DNA of 35,686 nt from an uncultured Prevotellaceae bacterium (GTDB lineage Bacteria; Bacteroidota; Bacteroidia; Bacteroidales; Bacteroidaceae). A program made the translations under genes and the position numbers. Each line of letters starts with the position of its first letter. Within the stretch, counting starts at the first letter, position 1. The notes beneath the pieces were generated by a model. That model worked only from the letters and a program-made list of their open reading frames with translations, made no database searches and was not told the DNA's origin. Positions 1 through 13,900 of the stretch are shown here, piece after piece. Location of the stretch: the NCBI GenBank assembly GCA_902792855.1, contig CADBBP010000005.1, positions 1-35,686 on the forward strand, in the 5' to 3' direction.

Positions 1-528
1 TTACTTTATATGTGGACCTACGTTGTTGATGCTGTCTCTGAGACCGTATGGGGCACCACCGAATCCGCAACGGCAGAATACCAGGAAGCAGGAAACTGGA
101 CGGGTATTCTTTATGCCATCCAGGCATTGGCCAGTGTGGTGTGGGCTGCCGTGCTGCCCCGCTTCAGCAACATGAAGGTGGCATACGCCGTGAGCTTGCT
201 CATCGGTGGACTTGGCTTCGCACTCATACCTTTCGTGCACGACAAGTACCTTATGGTCATACCTTTCATCCTCATCGGAGCGGCTTGGGCGGCCATGCTT
301 GCCATGCCATTCACCTTCGTCACCAACGCACTTGAGGGATATGGGCACATGGGTGCCTACCTGGGACTGTTCAACGGCACCATCTGCGTACCGCAAATCG
401 TCGCTGCACTTTGTGGAGGCTTCGTCTTCCAACTCGTCGGCGCACATCAAAGCACCATGATGATTGTCTCCGGCGTCTTGCTCGCCTTGGGAGCCATCAG
501 CGTCTCAGCCATCAAAACGAGGGCCTAA
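1..528 (+). CDS. MFS sugar transporter, C-terminal part (cut by window edge)
   Basis: The frame is open from the first base, so the gene starts before the window; 175 codons remain. The residues form about five hydrophobic segments separated by short charged loops, including one rich in Gly/Ala/Met that ends in TFVTNALEGYGHMGAYLG and a final one before the C-terminus ISVSAIKTRA. This is the C-terminal half of a 12-TM major facilitator. The WGTTESATAEYQEAGNWTG loop and the LPRFSN loop resemble the maltose/sucrose-type (SLC45/GPH-like) MFS proteins that sit beside maltodextrin genes in Bacteroidetes; this subfamily call is from memory. Next to GH77, GH97 and GH13 genes, an inner-membrane maltose or malto-oligosaccharide importer is the likely role. 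The stop codon overlaps the first unit of a 9-bp repeat array. Confidence 0.75.
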   Translation, partial: LLYMWTYVVDAVSETVWGTTESATAEYQEAGNWTGILYAIQALASVVWAAVLPRFSNMKVAYAVSLLIGGLGFALIPFVHDKYLMVIPFILIGAAWAAMLAMPFTFVTNALEGYGHMGAYLGLFNGTICVPQIVAALCGGFVFQLVGAHQSTMMIVSGVLLALGAISVSAIKTRA

Positions 529-607
529 AGGTCTTAAGGTCTCTAAGGTCCTCAAAGTCCTTAGAGACCTTAAAGTCCTTAGAGACCCTAAAGTCCTTAA
601 AGCCCTT
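527..607. repeat. 9-bp degenerate tandem array (9 units)
   Basis: Nine consecutive 9-mers with exact 9-bp phasing: AAAGGTCTT, AAGGTCTCT, AAGGTCCTC, AAAGTCCTT, AGAGACCTT, AAAGTCCTT, AGAGACCCT, AAAGTCCTT, AAAGCCCTT. The array begins inside the stop codon of the MFS gene. Because 9 is a multiple of 3, it creates spurious open frames of KVLKVLRDL type on both strands. Related arrays lie at 9743, 14811 and 33429. Confidence 0.9.
534..573 (+). terminator. Hairpin formed by complementary repeat units
   Basis: A 15-bp perfect stem pairs 534-548 (TTAAGGTCTCTAAGG) with 559-573 around a 10-nt loop, 5 nt after the MFS stop codon. It has no U-tract, so its role as terminator or mRNA 3'-end protector is inferred from position. 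Confidence 0.55.
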
Positions 608-693
608 ATCTCCCCTTGTTGTCGCGCAATCGTTTGCACACTTGAAAGATGCTTTTTGTGCATTTCCGGTGGACAATCAAGATGAAAATACAT

Positions 694-701
694 TACTTTT
701 G
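694..701 (+). promoter_or_regulatory. Bacteroidetes -7 box before GH77 gene
   Basis: TACTTTTG matches the TAnnTTTG -7 consensus and lies 29 nt before the chosen GH77 start. No TTTG is found 19 nt upstream, so the -33 element is weak or absent and an activator may be needed. The rest of the 529-730 gap is the repeat array and about 85 bp with no recognisable feature. Confidence 0.5.
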
Positions 702-730
702 ACCCAAAATTGACCAAACCTATCATCACT

Positions 731-5661
<4,931 letters not shown>

Positions 5662-5710
5662 TGACCGAGATATGCCGCAAAGGCTTACAAAAACGGTAAA
5701 AATGAAGACT

Positions 5711-5743
5711 ATCCGCCTCAAAATTTTGTATTTTGAGGCGGAT
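5711..5743. terminator. 13-bp hairpin overlapping the pulA promoter
   Basis: ATCCGCCTCAAAA (5711-5723) pairs perfectly with 5731-5743 around a 7-nt loop, 49 nt after the GH97 stop. It lacks a U-tract. The TTTG -33 element of the next promoter lies in its loop region, so it may be a terminator, an operator, or both. Confidence 0.6.
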
Positions 5744-5755
5744 GTGTTACCTTTG
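5725..5755 (+). promoter_or_regulatory. Promoter of pulA-susA operon
   Basis: TTTG (5725-5728), exactly 19 nt, then TACCTTTG (5748-5755): a complete match to the Bacteroidetes primary-sigma consensus. The -7 box ends 56 nt before the ATG at 5812. The -33 box is embedded in the 5711-5743 inverted repeat. Confidence 0.8.
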
Positions 5756-5811
5756 CATGCCGTTTCATATTGAAAGACGGCAAATCATCAACAACAACCA
5801 ATCATTTAGAA

Positions 5812-7782
5812 ATGAAAAGACTTGTAGCCATCTTGGCAGCTGTGACCCTCATGCAATCCATACACGCCCAGAGATTCGACTTCAACGAGTGCGATGTGGA
5901 ACTTTACAAAACCACTTTCCGCCTACTCGCACCGCCCGACGCACCGGAGGTGAAACTACGCCTATACGCGCAGGCCGTGGGTGGCAAACCCATCAAAACC
6001 ATCAAAATGACCTGCCTGGGCGGTATCTGGACCGCTGTCGTGCCCATGGTGAAGGCGTGGATGGTGGGCAAATACTACACTTTCGACGTCCTGGGCGACA
6101 AGAAGAACTGGCGCGAGACACCTGGCGTCTTCGCAAAGGCTGTGGGTGTCAATGGAAAGAGGGCCATGGTCATCGACATGGCTGAAACCAACCCCTTCGA
6201 ATGGGATCGAGACGGACAAAAACTGCCCAAACTCAACTCTCCCGCCGACTGGGTGATATACGAGATGCACCACCGCGACTTCTCCATCGCGCGCAACATT
6301 CACCTCGACCCACAGGAACTCAATGGCGGGCGCGTCAGCACCGACTACCCGGGCAAGTTCGTGGCTCTCGGGGAGGACTGGGCCATCAACCATCTCAAGA
6401 ACTTGGGTGTCAATGCTGTGCACATTCTGCCCTCCTTCGACTTTGCGTCCATCGACGAGAGTAGCGACGAGCCTCAATACAACTGGGGATACGACCCTCT
6501 CAACTACAATGTGCCGGAAGGCTCATACGCCACCGACGCCACGGCACCGGCCACGCGCATCCGTGACTTCAAACTCATGGTGAAGAAACTCCACGACGCC
6601 GGCATTCGTGTCATCCTCGATGTCGTTTACAACCACACCTTCAATGTAGAGAACAGCAATTTCCAACTCACCTGGCCCGACCACTACTACCGCAAGACCG
6701 CCGACGGGAAATACAGCAACGGCTCCGGATGCGGCAACGAGACGGCTTCGGAAAGGCAGCACATGAGAGACTTCATGGTGCAGAGCGTGAAATACTGGGT
6801 CAACGAATACCACATCGACGGCTTCCGCTTCGACCTCATGGGCGTGCACGACATCGAGACCATGAACACCATCCGCGCCGAGGTGGACAAAATCAACCCC
6901 GACATCTTCATCTACGGAGAGGGATGGTCGGCTGGCGACTGCGCATACCCCAAGGAGAAACTGGGATTGAAGGCCAACATCCCCGCCATGCCACGCATCG
7001 CTGCCTTCAGCGACGAGATGCGCGACGCACTCCGGGGACCTTTCGACAATGACAACAAGGGAGCGTTCCTCGCAGGACTTCCCGGCGAGGAGGAGAGCCT
7101 CAAGTATGGCATCGCCGGAGGCATCGCTCATCCGCAGGTGGACATGGCAAAGGTGAACTACACCCACACCCCATGGGCCACGCAACCCACGCAGATGATT
7201 GCTTACGTCAGCTGCCACGACGACTTGTGCCTCACCGACAGGCTGAGAGCCTCCATCCCTGGCATCTCACAGGATGAACTCATTCGCCTCGACCTGCTCG
7301 CTCAAACAGCCGTCTTCACCTCTCAGGGCGTTCCTTTCATCCTCTCAGGAGAGGAAATCCTCCGAGACAAGAAAGGCGTGAGAAACAGCTTCGAATCACC
7401 CGACAGCATCAACCAACTCGAATGGAGAAATGCCGTGAGATACCCCAACGTGCTCAAATACTACTCACAACTCATCCAATTACGCAAGAACCATCCCGCA
7501 TTCCGCCTTGCTGACGCCGAGAAGGTGAGGCAGGCCCTGGAGTTCCTCCCCACGCAGCCGTGCATGGTGGCTTTCACCATCAAGGGCAACGCGGGTGGAG
7601 ACTCTTGGAAAAACATCACCGTTGTGCTCAACGCAAGCAAGGAGACAAGGCAGGTGAGCGTGCCGGCAGGGCAATACACCGTGGTGTGCAAGGATGGGAA
7701 GATTGACGAGAACGGACTGGGCGTTGTCAGCGGTCCAACCATCCAGGTGGCACCGCAGTCGGCACTCATCATGCACAACTGA
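5812..7782 (+). CDS. pulA: Type I pullulanase (GH13), secreted
   Basis: Debranching enzyme that cleaves alpha-1,6 links of pullulan, amylopectin fragments and limit dextrins. I took the ATG at 5812 because it begins a signal peptide (MKRLVAILAAVTLMQSIHAQ) and follows a good promoter; the longer frame from 5770 uses TTG. Residues about 22-115 form a CBM48-like sandwich (VKLRLYAQA...GGIWTAVV), followed by the GH13 barrel. The type I pullulanase signature YNWGYDPLNYNVPEGSYAT is present. Catalytic residues are nucleophile D341 (GFRFDLMG), acid E370 (IYGEGWS) and D470 (SCHDD). The C-terminal all-beta domain ends QVAPQSALIMHN. At 656 aa it is normal for Bacteroidetes PulA. It is followed after 22 nt by the SusA-like gene and is probably cotranscribed with it. 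Confidence 0.93.
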   Translation: MKRLVAILAAVTLMQSIHAQRFDFNECDVELYKTTFRLLAPPDAPEVKLRLYAQAVGGKPIKTIKMTCLGGIWTAVVPMVKAWMVGKYYTFDVLGDKKNWRETPGVFAKAVGVNGKRAMVIDMAETNPFEWDRDGQKLPKLNSPADWVIYEMHHRDFSIARNIHLDPQELNGGRVSTDYPGKFVALGEDWAINHLKNLGVNAVHILPSFDFASIDESSDEPQYNWGYDPLNYNVPEGSYATDATAPATRIRDFKLMVKKLHDAGIRVILDVVYNHTFNVENSNFQLTWPDHYYRKTADGKYSNGSGCGNETASERQHMRDFMVQSVKYWVNEYHIDGFRFDLMGVHDIETMNTIRAEVDKINPDIFIYGEGWSAGDCAYPKEKLGLKANIPAMPRIAAFSDEMRDALRGPFDNDNKGAFLAGLPGEEESLKYGIAGGIAHPQVDMAKVNYTHTPWATQPTQMIAYVSCHDDLCLTDRLRASIPGISQDELIRLDLLAQTAVFTSQGVPFILSGEEILRDKKGVRNSFESPDSINQLEWRNAVRYPNVLKYYSQLIQLRKNHPAFRLADAEKVRQALEFLPTQPCMVAFTIKGNAGGDSWKNITVVLNASKETRQVSVPAGQYTVVCKDGKIDENGLGVVSGPTIQVAPQSALIMHN

Positions 7783-7804
7783 GAACAACAAATACATCGA
7801 AACC

Positions 7805-9700
7805 ATGAAAAGAACACTTGTCACCGCAGCAATCACCATCCTCGCCATCATGCAAACCACAGCAGCAGCCATCAACATCACACGCATCGACCCCACTGAC
7901 TGGTATGCTGGGATGAAGAACCCGCAATTGCAGCTGATGGTCTATGGAGAGGGCATCGCACAGGCCAATGTCACCACCGACTACCCATCGGCGGCCATCG
8001 ACTCCGTCGTACGCCTTGACTCGCCCAACTACCTCCTCGTCTATCTCAACCTCAACGGTGCCCAACCGGGAGAGATGAACCTGCGCTTCACCATCGGAAA
8101 GAAAAAACGTGACGTGAAATACGTACTCAAGAGAAGGGAAAAGGCTGGAGCGCAGCGAACGGGCTTCTCCAATGCCGACGTGCTCTACATGCTTATGCCC
8201 GACCGCTTCGCAAGCGGAAACGCTGACAACGACCAAATAAAGGGCATGCGCACATACGTCAACGACCGCACACAGCCAAGTTTGCGCCACGGTGGCGACT
8301 TGGAAGGCATACGCCAGCACCTCGACTATTTCAACCAACTTGGTGTCACCGCATTGTGGTTCACGCCTGTCTTGGAAAACAATTCACCCGACAACAACGG
8401 GTTCAGCACCTACCATGGATACGCCACCACCGACTACTACAAGGTGGACCCACGCTTCGGTACCAATGAGGAGTACAAAAGGCTCATCGAAGAGGCTCAT
8501 CAGCATGGCCTGAAAGTGGTGATGGACATGATTTTCAACCACTGTGGCTTCGAGCACCCATGGGTGGCCGACCAACCTTCTGCCGACTGGTTCAACCTAC
8601 CTGAGTGGCTCAAGGAGAGCAATGGCACTTCCAATCCCACAGGCACTTCCTTCCTGCAGACCAGCTACAAACTAACACCTGTGGTGGACCCCTATGCCTC
8701 GCAGGTGGACCTCAAGGAAACCGTGCAGGGATGGTTCGTGCCCACCATGCCCGACCTCAACCAGCGAAACACGCACGTCATGACCTACCTCATTCAAAAC
8801 AGCATCTGGTGGATAGAGACCGTGGGCATCGACGGCATACGCATGGACACTTACCCCTATGCCGATGAAGAGGGAATGGCTCGATGGATGAAAATCCTCG
8901 ACCAGGAATATCCCAATTTCAACACCGTCGGGGAAACATGGGTCACAGAGCCGGCTTACACCGCCACATGGCAGAAAGACTCCAAAATAGCCAAGCGCAA
9001 CAGCTATCTCAAAACCGTCATGGACTTCAGCTTCTATGACAAAATCAACCAGGCGAAAGACGAGGAGACGGACCCGTGGTGGAAGGGGTTCAACCGCATA
9101 TACAATAGTCTCGTTTATGATTACCTCTATCCCAACCCGGCAAGCGTCATGGCATTCATAGAGAACCACGACACCGACCGCTTCCTTGGAAATGGCACCG
9201 ACACACTCGCCCTCAAGCAAGCCCTCGCATTGCTGCTCACCATCAACCGCACACCCCAATTGTATTATGGAACGGAGGTGCTAATGAATGGTACCAAGGA
9301 GGTGACCGACGGAAACGTGAGAAAAGACTTCCCCGGCGGATTCCCCGGAGACAAGAAAAACTGTTTCACCGCAGAGGGGCGCACAAAGGCTGAGAACGAC
9401 ATGTTCGACTGGTGCAGCCGCATCCTGCACTGGAGGCAGGGCAACGATGTGGTGACCAAAGGGAAACAGATACAATTCATACCCTACAATGGCATTTATG
9501 TCGTAGCACGCCAATACGCCGGGCGAACCGTCATGACCATCATCAACGGCACAAAGCAGGCTGCAGAAATGGACGTGAAACGCTATGCAGAGGTCATCGG
9601 AAGCACCACCACCGCCCGCGACATCACCGCCAACCGCAGTGTGCGCCTGGACAAGAGCATACGTCTTCGCCCAAGGCAAACCATGGTGCTCGATTTTTGA
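7805..9700 (+). CDS. susA: Neopullulanase / cyclomaltodextrinase-like GH13 (SusA-like)
   Basis: Periplasmic alpha-amylase-family enzyme that cuts malto-oligosaccharides, cyclodextrins or pullulan down to small sugars. ATG 7805 starts a signal peptide (ILAIMQTTAAA); the extra upstream residues of the open frame lie inside pulA and are not real. Residues about 22-115 match the cyclomaltodextrinase N-terminal domain (ITRIDPTDWYAGMKNPQLQL), followed by the GH13 barrel (VLYMLMPDRFASG) and a C-terminal beta domain. Catalytic residues are D348 (GIRMDTYPY), E377 (VGETWV) and D456 (IENHDTDRF). At 631 aa it is close to B. theta SusA. Together with GH97 and pullulanase it gives a complete periplasmic set for branched dextrins. 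Confidence 0.93.
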   Translation: MKRTLVTAAITILAIMQTTAAAINITRIDPTDWYAGMKNPQLQLMVYGEGIAQANVTTDYPSAAIDSVVRLDSPNYLLVYLNLNGAQPGEMNLRFTIGKKKRDVKYVLKRREKAGAQRTGFSNADVLYMLMPDRFASGNADNDQIKGMRTYVNDRTQPSLRHGGDLEGIRQHLDYFNQLGVTALWFTPVLENNSPDNNGFSTYHGYATTDYYKVDPRFGTNEEYKRLIEEAHQHGLKVVMDMIFNHCGFEHPWVADQPSADWFNLPEWLKESNGTSNPTGTSFLQTSYKLTPVVDPYASQVDLKETVQGWFVPTMPDLNQRNTHVMTYLIQNSIWWIETVGIDGIRMDTYPYADEEGMARWMKILDQEYPNFNTVGETWVTEPAYTATWQKDSKIAKRNSYLKTVMDFSFYDKINQAKDEETDPWWKGFNRIYNSLVYDYLYPNPASVMAFIENHDTDRFLGNGTDTLALKQALALLLTINRTPQLYYGTEVLMNGTKEVTDGNVRKDFPGGFPGDKKNCFTAEGRTKAENDMFDWCSRILHWRQGNDVVTKGKQIQFIPYNGIYVVARQYAGRTVMTIINGTKQAAEMDVKRYAEVIGSTTTARDITANRSVRLDKSIRLRPRQTMVLDF

Positions 9701-9738
9701 GCAGCGACAGTTTGTCAATCACACTTAGACCCCTAATT

Positions 9739-9782
9739 CTTTAAGGGCTCCAAGGACCATAAAGTCCTTGGAGCCCTTAAAG
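9739..9782. terminator. 19-bp perfect hairpin between convergent operons
   Basis: CTTTAAGGGCTCCAAGGAC (9739-9757) pairs without mismatch with 9764-9782 around the 6-nt loop CATAAA. It sits between the susA stop (9700) and the chrA stop (9819), so it can end transcription from both sides. The arms are built from 9-bp repeat units. Confidence 0.75.
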
Positions 9783-9814
9783 CCCTTAATGACTTTAAAG
9801 CCCTTAAAACCCTA
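9743..9814. repeat. 9-bp degenerate tandem array (8 units)
   Basis: Eight 9-mers in exact phase: AAGGGCTCC, AAGGACCAT, AAAGTCCTT, GGAGCCCTT, AAAGCCCTT, AATGACTTT, AAAGCCCTT, AAAACCCTA. AAAGTCCTT and AAAGCCCTT also occur in the array at 527-607, about 9 kb away. The first units are the reverse complement of the following ones, giving the 19-bp hairpin. Confidence 0.9.
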
Positions 9815-9818
9815 AATC

Positions 9819-10394
9819 TCAATAAAGCAAGAGCAGGCCGGCGAAGCCGGCGAAGGCCATCATGAGGATGGGGTTGATGCGCACCACCTTGACACCCACC
9901 CATGTGGAGAGGAACAATGCCACGCTGATGCAGAAGCGCCAAGGGTCTTGCGAGAAGGTGCCGAAATTCTCCTTGTTCATCAACAGCAGGGCGGCAGCGG
10001 CCAGCAAGCCCACCACGGCGGGACGGAGACCGCTGAAGATGCTTTCCACAAGGGGAGTCTTCATGTATTTGAGGAAAAGCCGTGCGATGAGTATCATCAG
10101 GATGAATGAGGGCAGCACGAGGGCGAGGGTCGCGGTGGCGCTGCCCATAACGGCCAAAGTGGTGCCCATACCGGCATTTTTCACTGCTGTGAAACCACAG
10201 TAGGTGGCGGAGTTGATGCCGATGGGGCCGGGGGTCATCTGGCTGATGGCCACGATGTTGGTAAACTCAGCTGTACTCATCCAATGGTGATTGTGCACCA
10301 CCTCGTTTTGGATGAGCGAGAGCATGCCATAGCCACCTCCAAAGCCGAAGAGGCCGATTTCGAAAAATGTGATGAAGAGTGAGATGAAAATCAT
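9819..10394 (-). CDS. chrA: Chromate transporter family half-protein (ChrA), second of pair
   Basis: A short (191 aa) single-domain CHR protein with about six hydrophobic segments. It has the family N-terminal motif FGFGGGYGMLSLIQNEVV and the conserved ISQMTPGPIGINSATYCGF. The ATG at 10394 overlaps the stop of the upstream CHR gene as ATGA, so the two half-proteins are probably made in equal amounts and paired in opposite topology in the inner membrane. The longer open frame to 10646 is a shadow of the upstream gene. CHR proteins are known for chromate efflux, but the natural substrate of short paired forms in anaerobes is uncertain; another anion is possible. It is the last gene of the purL operon. 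Confidence 0.9.
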   Translation of the reverse strand: MIFISLFITFFEIGLFGFGGGYGMLSLIQNEVVHNHHWMSTAEFTNIVAISQMTPGPIGINSATYCGFTAVKNAGMGTTLAVMGSATATLALVLPSFILMILIARLFLKYMKTPLVESIFSGLRPAVVGLLAAAALLLMNKENFGTFSQDPWRFCISVALFLSTWVGVKVVRINPILMMAFAGFAGLLLLY

Positions 10395-10939
10395 GGCTCG
10401 GTGGGTTGGATGAGACGGCCGTAGAGGTATCCTCCCAGTCCCGCGACGACGATGACCCACACCGGGTTGACGCCCAAGAGCCAGATGGCCAAGGCACCGG
10501 CGATGGGAATCCAGCAATTGGACAGCCTCACCTTCGCACTCTTTGCCAGCGAGAAGGTGGGGGCTGCGATGAGCGCCACCACGGCCGGACGTATGCCTCG
10601 GAAGATGGACTCCACCACGGGATTGTCCTGCACCGTTGTGAAACACATGGCGAGGAGGAGGATGATGACGAAAGAGGGAAGGGCGGCTCCGATGGTCGAG
10701 CAGATGGCACCAGGGAGCTTGCGCAGCTTGTATCCGATGAAGACGCTCATGTTGATGGCGAACACCCCCGGGCAGCTTTGGGCGATGGCGATGATGTCGA
10801 GAAACTCCTCACGGTTCAGCCATCGGTGGCGGTCCACCACCTCGCTCTCGATGAGCGGGATCATGGCATATCCGCCGCCGATGGTGAAGGCGCCTATGCG
10901 GAAAAATGTCTTGAAACTGTCCCAGTAGAACCTGTCCAT
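10391..10939 (-). CDS. chrA: Chromate transporter family half-protein (ChrA), first of pair
   Basis: A 182-aa CHR-family membrane protein starting MDRFYWDSFKTFFRIGAFTI. The motifs TIGGGYAMIPLIESEVV and IAIAQSCPGVFAINMSVFIGY correspond to the GGG and P-G-P/V blocks of the family, with about six membrane segments. It begins 6 nt after the purL stop codon and ends in an ATGA overlap with the second CHR gene, so purL and both CHR genes look like one transcript. Its partner has TPGPIGINSA where this one has CPGVFAINMS, which suggests the two halves are diverged and not interchangeable. Confidence 0.9.
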   Translation of the reverse strand: MDRFYWDSFKTFFRIGAFTIGGGYAMIPLIESEVVDRHRWLNREEFLDIIAIAQSCPGVFAINMSVFIGYKLRKLPGAICSTIGAALPSFVIILLLAMCFTTVQDNPVVESIFRGIRPAVVALIAAPTFSLAKSAKVRLSNCWIPIAGALAIWLLGVNPVWVIVVAGLGGYLYGRLIQPTEP

Positions 10940-10945
10940 GGCTTT

Positions 10946-13900
10946 TTATGGATGTTGCTCCACCCAGCGACGGGCATTGACGAAAGCTTCCAACCACGGG
11001 GTGGCCTCGTCGCCACGGCGGGTGTTGGGATAAAAGCCGCATTGCCATGGATAGATGGCGCGCTCCAGGTGGGGCATCATGGCCAGATGCCGGCCATCGG
11101 CGCTGCAGATGCCGGCCACGGCGTGGTCGGAGCCGTTGGGATTGCCTGGGTAGGCCTCGTAGTTGTATTTTGCCACAACGTGATAATTGCTCTCTGCCTC
11201 GGGCAGGGAGAACTTGCCCTCTCCGTGTGCCACCCAGATGCCAAGTTTGCTTCCAGAGAGGGAGCGTAGCATCACGCTGTTGTTCTCGGGAATGCTTAGG
11301 CCCACGAAGGCGCTCTCAAACTTGTGCGAGTCGTTGTGCAGCATCCGTGTGCGGTGGCTGTGTTCCGGGTTGATGAGGTTGAGTTCCACCATCAGTTGGC
11401 AACCGTTGCAGATGCCCAGCGACAAGGTGTTGGGGCGTGCATAGAACCTGTCAAGTGCCTCCTTGGCCTTGGGGTTGTAGAGGAATGCTCCCGCCCATCC
11501 CTTGGCGCTTCCTAAAACGTCGCTGTTGGAGAAGCCGCCGCAGAAGACAATCATCGAGATGTCGTCCAGCGTCTCGCGACCGCTGATGAGGTCCGTCATC
11601 ATCACGTCCTTCACGTCGAAGCCGGCGAGGTGGAGCGACCAAGCCATCTCGCGCTCGCCGTTGGTGCCTTTCTCGCGGATGATGGCGGCACGGATGCCGG
11701 AGGCCTCGCGACGGCTGGACTTGAGGCCCCAGGAGCGGAGCTTGCCTTGGAATTTTGTGGGGAAGACCCACTTGAGTGGCTGCTCCTTGTAGTTGTCATA
11801 GCGCTCACGGGCGCATCCGTTGAAGCTCTGCTTGCGGTCGAGGAGGTATGAGGTCTTGTACCACACGTCGCGCAGGTGGTCGATGTCGAAATGCAACTCC
11901 TTGTCGTCCTTGACAATGGTGAGGCGTCGGTCGTCGGGAGTGGGGTAGCCTATCTTGGCATATCCCACGCCGAGGTCGTCGAGCAACTCTCGCATCTCAT
12001 ATTTGTATTTGTCGCTCACTTGTATGATGATGCCGGGGTTCTCGGCGAAAAGGGTCTTCACCAAGTCGTCCTTCATGTTGAAGAGGTTGATGCGCATGCC
12101 GCCGGTGGTGTTGGCGAAGCACATCTCGAGCAGGGTGGTGAGCATGCCGCCGGCGCTGATGTCGTGTCCCGACATCACCCATCCGCGGTTGATCATTTCC
12201 TGAACGGCATCGAAGCACCCGGAGAAGTATTCGGGGTGTACCACGGTGGGCACGTCGTCACCCACCTTGCCAAGCGACTGTGCGAGGGCGGAGCCGCCCA
12301 GGCGGAGGGAGTCGAAGCTGAAGTCTATGTGGTAGATGGAGGAATTCTTGTCGTTCACCAGTATGGGCGACACCACCTTTCTGATGTCGCTCACCTCGCC
12401 ACCGCTGCTCACAATGACCGTTCCGGGAGAGATGATTTTCTCGCCGTTGGGGTATTGCTGGCTGAGTGAGAGGGAGTCCTTGCCGGTGGGCACGTTGATG
12501 CGCAGCTTCCGGCAGAAGTTGGCAAGGGCCTCCACGGCGGCATAAAGGCGGGCGTCCTCGCCTTCTTGTGAGCGGCAGGGCCACATCCAGTTCGCTGAGA
12601 GCGACACGCCTTGCAGACCGTGGGAGAGCGGGGCCCACACGAGGTTGGTGAGGGCTTCCGACACGGCAAGCACGCTGCCCCTCTCGGGAGAGGCAAGGCC
12701 GGCCTGGGGGGCGTGGCCCAAGGCGGTGGCTATGCCTTTGTGTCCTTGATAGTCGAGGGCCACCACGCCGCAGTCGGAGAGCGGCAGTTGCAACTCGCCC
12801 TGGCATTGCTGGCGTGCCACCTTGCCGCTCACCGAGCGGTCAACCTTGTTGGTGAGCCAGTCCTTGCATGCCACGGCCTCAAGTTGCAGCACCCGCTCGA
12901 TGTATTGGTTCACGAGGGCTTCGTTGTAGTGAAGGTCGTCGTAGTGCCGCACAACGGTGTGGTCGGTCATCACCGTCTTGGGCGAGTGTCCGAACATCTG
13001 CGCCACGTCCAGGTCGAAAGGCTTCTTTCCGTCGGCTTGGCGGAAGGAGAAATGGGCGTCGCCCGTCGTCTCGCCAACCACATAGAGTGGTGCGCGCTCG
13101 CGCTCGGCGATGCGTGCCACCTCTTCGATGTGCTTCTCGTCGATGAGCAGGCCCATGCGCTCCTGACTCTCGTTGGCTATCACCTCCTTGGCGGAGAGGG
13201 TGGTGTCGCCGATGGGAAGGGCCGACATGTCCACCTCGCCACCGCACTCTTCCACCAACTCTGAGAGGCAGTTGAGGTGGCCGGCGGAGCCGTGGTCGTG
13301 GATGCTCACAACAGGGTTGACGTCGGCCTCGCAGAGTGCTCGCACCAGGTTGTAGGCACGTTTCTGCATCTCGGGGTTGGCGCGCTGCACGGCGTTGAGT
13401 TCTATGCCGTTGGAGTAGCGCCCCGTATCTACTGACGAGACGGAGCCGCCGCCAAGGCCGATGCGGTAGTTGTCGCCACCCACCACTACAATCTTGTTGC
13501 CCTTCTCGGGGGTCTTCTTCAGACAGTCGCGCCGAGTGCCATAGCCTACACCACCGGCAAGCATCACCACTTTGTCGTAGGCGTATTTCTCCGTGCCTTC
13601 AAGGTGCTCGAAGGTGAGCACGGAGCCGCTGATGAGGGGCTGGCCGAACTTGTTCCCGAAGTCGGAGGCACCGTTGGAGGCCTTGATGAGGATTTGTTCG
13701 GGCGACTGGTAGAGCCACTGCCTGACGGGAAGGATGTCTTCCCAGTCGCGCTCCGCGTCACGCTCGCCATTGTCGTCGAGGAGGCGCGGGTAAGCGGTCA
13801 TATAGACGGCTGTGCCGGCGATGGGCCAGGAACCGACGCCGCCTCCCATGCGGTCGCGGATTTCGCCTCCCGTGCCCGTGGCGGCTCCGTTGAAGGGCTC

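Noticed and set aside
411-729. ORFs on both strands with KVLRDLKVLRDPKVL or LRTLRSLRTL proteins
   Set aside because: They are translations of the 9-bp array, whose period is a multiple of 3, and have no other coding signal.
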